From: Sediminicola sp040566555
GTDB taxonomy: Bacteria > Bacteroidota > Bacteroidia > Flavobacteriales > Flavobacteriaceae
Direction: 5' to 3'
Length of the DNA: 64,000 nucleotides
Assembly: GCF_040566555.1 (NCBI RefSeq)
Contig: NZ_JBEWYP010000011.1
Coordinates: forward strand, 40,619-104,618
Position numbers and translations under genes: made by a program. Below, piece after piece: positions 62,275 through 64,000 of this stretch. Every line of letters begins with the position of its first letter. Position 1 is the first letter of the stretch. Below the pieces are notes generated by a model. It was not told where the DNA came from and did no database searches. It was given only the letters and a program-made list of their open reading frames with translations.

Positions 62275-64000
62275 ATGGATGACTTTACTTTTTTAAATAT
62301 AAAGAGGAAAAGAACAAATTCGCTAAGATTCTTAGCGCTTTTTTTGTTATTCTTTTCTGTTTCTTCGTTTTATAATATTTCTTCAATAGCCATGACATTG
62401 GACACTGATAAAGACGGTGTTTCCAATGAATATGATATCGATGATGATGGCGATGGTATAATAGATACCAATGAGGATGCCAATTTGGATATGGATAATA
62501 ATCCTGCCACTAACCCAACAGATACTGACAATGATGGTATTCCTAATTATTTGGATCTCGATTCCGATAATGATGGAATCCTGGATAATGTTGAAGCTCA
62601 AAATTTCAAAAATTACATAGCTCCCAGTGGAAATGATAACAATGGTAATGGCCTAGACGATGCTTATGAAGGAAATACTGCAGGAATAATTCCAATTGAT
62701 ACAGATAAGGATAGTGTTCCTGATTATTTGGACATAGATTCTGATAATGACGGAATTAAAGATTCCAATGAATCCAGTACTCTGAGCACCGATTTTAATT
62801 GTGAAACTATTCCCAATCTAAATTTTAGTGCTGCACCAATTCTATTGGAGGGAAGTCCACTTATGGTAGGTGCGGTTTATCGTATTCCAGGCATTACAAA
62901 TGAGCTTGATGCCCTAATCACAATTGAAGATATACAGAACGGCCGAATAGATGTATTGGACCAGAATGCCATTGATCCACAGTTTTTTAAACCAGAAATT
63001 CAATTTGATTTTACTTCCAACCAGAGAAGGCCATTTGTAGATTTAAGAATAAGTATAGTTAACAAGGGTACTACCACTCCTGTAGTATTAAATGAGCTAA
63101 TTGGTAATTTCTTGGATGTTGACGGAAATGAAAAATACCAAGAATACAATCGCTTCGATACTCCCGCATCATATACCTTCGAGGAGAATACAGAAGTATC
63201 TGTGAATAACGCTTCTGGTGGATTGTTGATTAATGGAGGTATGCAAGAATATTCCGGTATTTCCAACGTCAATCCCACAGTTAATGTAGCTGTAGAATTT
63301 GTAAACATTTCATCTTTTGTTTTTCGATTTGGTGTGCAAACTCAGGTTACCGATAATTTTCAAACAATAGTACGTCAATCAGGGATTCAATTTTCTTGTC
63401 TTGATAATTTTGTGAACCCACAAACTATAAGCTTTAATACCGATGTTGATACAGATGGAGATGGAACACCAGATCGTCTAGATATTGATAGCGATAATGA
63501 CGGTATCCCTGATAACGTGGAAGCACAGACCACTTCCGGTTATTTGGCCCCTAGCGGTTTGGATGATGACAACGACGGTTTGGACAACGCCTATGAGGGC
63601 AATGGTGACCAAGGTCTGACCCCGGTGGATACGGATAGCGACAATACACCTGACTACCTTGACCTGGACAGTGACAACGACCTGGTGCCTGACAACAACG
63701 AGGGGAACGACTTCAATTTTGACGGGATCCCAGACCAGACCTTTACGGGCATTGACACGGACGGTGACGGTCTTGACGATGGCTATGAGGGCAGTGACGT
63801 GAACGACGGCTTCGACGTGAACGACGAGATCGATGATCCGGCGAACGACCTTCCCGACACGGACGGCGATGCCAGCACCGATGGTGACGTAAACTACAGG
63901 GACCTGGACGATGACGGTGACAATATTGATACCCCGGACGAGGATGCCAATAATGATGGCGATCCCACCAATGACGATACGGACAGTGACGGAACCCCGG
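62275..64000 (+). CDS. Large secreted protein with thrombospondin type 3-like Ca-binding repeats (3' end outside window)
   Basis: The frame is open to the window end (575 codons visible). A basic N-terminus (NIKRKRTNS) and hydrophobic core (LRFLALFLLFFSVSSFY) form a signal peptide. Acidic repeats of the type DTDNDGIPNYLDLDSDNDGI begin near residue 42, as in thrombospondin type 3 and OmpA-linker Ca-binding loops. A non-repeat beta-rich domain (about residues 180-385) with a Cys at each end interrupts them. The repeats resume at ~392 and continue. Such proteins in this family are usually large adhesins secreted by the type IX system; the C-terminal sorting domain would lie beyond the window. 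ATG at 62242 is an alternative start. Confidence 0.85.
   Translation, partial: MDDFTFLNIKRKRTNSLRFLALFLLFFSVSSFYNISSIAMTLDTDKDGVSNEYDIDDDGDGIIDTNEDANLDMDNNPATNPTDTDNDGIPNYLDLDSDNDGILDNVEAQNFKNYIAPSGNDNNGNGLDDAYEGNTAGIIPIDTDKDSVPDYLDIDSDNDGIKDSNESSTLSTDFNCETIPNLNFSAAPILLEGSPLMVGAVYRIPGITNELDALITIEDIQNGRIDVLDQNAIDPQFFKPEIQFDFTSNQRRPFVDLRISIVNKGTTTPVVLNELIGNFLDVDGNEKYQEYNRFDTPASYTFEENTEVSVNNASGGLLINGGMQEYSGISNVNPTVNVAVEFVNISSFVFRFGVQTQVTDNFQTIVRQSGIQFSCLDNFVNPQTISFNTDVDTDGDGTPDRLDIDSDNDGIPDNVEAQTTSGYLAPSGLDDDNDGLDNAYEGNGDQGLTPVDTDSDNTPDYLDLDSDNDLVPDNNEGNDFNFDGIPDQTFTGIDTDGDGLDDGYEGSDVNDGFDVNDEIDDPANDLPDTDGDASTDGDVNYRDLDDDGDNIDTPDEDANNDGDPTNDDTDSDGTP
62521..62775 (+). repeat. 85-residue repeat unit, copy A
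   Basis: Encodes DTDNDGIPNYLDLDSDNDGI through DNVEAQ, the YIAPSG motif, DDAYEGN and a second DYLDIDSDNDGI. It corresponds residue by residue to copy B at 63448 with one indel. It is AT-rich: 21 of the first 60 bases are G or C. Confidence 0.8.
63448..63705 (+). repeat. 86-residue repeat unit, copy B
   Basis: Encodes DTDGDGTPDRLDIDSDNDGI through DNVEAQ, YLAPSG, DNAYEGN and DYLDLDSDND, aligning with copy A. Its second half is GC-rich: 31 of 60 bases in 63601-63660. Confidence 0.8.

Overview
This window is a 64 kb piece of a Bacteroidota chromosome. It is almost certainly from a marine member of the Flavobacteriaceae; the genus is not provable from the sequence, and a Maribacter/Arenibacter/Zobellia-like neighbourhood is only an inference. 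Pointers are low GC, weak or absent Shine-Dalgarno sequences except at rpsU, promoters of the form TTTG-N18..21-TAnnTTTG, bTHX, DUF2851 and DUF3467 proteins, a long pyruvate carboxylase, and a secreted thrombospondin type 3 repeat protein. I see no insertion sequence, prophage or CRISPR array. Nearly everything reads as core genome.

Layout. 1-1.8 kb: tail of an OmpR-type response regulator and a sterol-desaturase-family membrane oxygenase. 1.8-6.6 kb (minus strand): a tight LUD protein-cdsA-psd-acyl-CoA-binding protein operon, and the rsfS-ftsH pair. 6.7-13.5 kb: birA, a SRPBCC protein, pyrE, a Nudix hydrolase whose start abuts that of divergent pyrE, an M14 peptidase lipoprotein, and a four-PAS histidine kinase with its receiver. 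13.8-18.5 kb: coaD, ddl, a PASTA protein, an RluA-type pseudouridine synthase, yaaA, a small lipoprotein and the short bTHX gene. 18.7-26.7 kb: pyruvate carboxylase, a uracil-DNA-glycosylase-like protein, a flavoprotein disulfide reductase, an M20 peptidase and small ORFs.

26.7-33.6 kb holds a complete tryptophan operon, trpEGDCFBA, on the minus strand. Upstream lies a full attenuation leader: a promoter (TTTG-N19-TATATTTG), an 18-codon leader peptide with three consecutive Trp codons, and a strong terminator before trpE. 33.7-35.4 kb is a probable marR-nitroreductase-yceI operon with a perfect 12-bp palindrome at its promoter. 35.5-45 kb runs on the plus strand: rhodanese, DUF2851, PspC, a K+ channel, two sodium symporters that both carry unusual lipoyl-like soluble segments, a 51-residue partner peptide, a helix-hairpin-helix protein, an acyl-CoA dehydrogenase and rpsU.

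45-60 kb is the translation/transcription core: xerC-type recombinase, hpf, tRNA-Thr(TGT)-Tyr-Gly-Thr(GGT)-tuf-tRNA-Trp-secE-nusG-rplKAJL-rpoBC-DUF3467. prfC is convergent. The window ends inside a large secreted protein gene made of acidic calcium-binding repeats, in which base composition rises sharply partway through.
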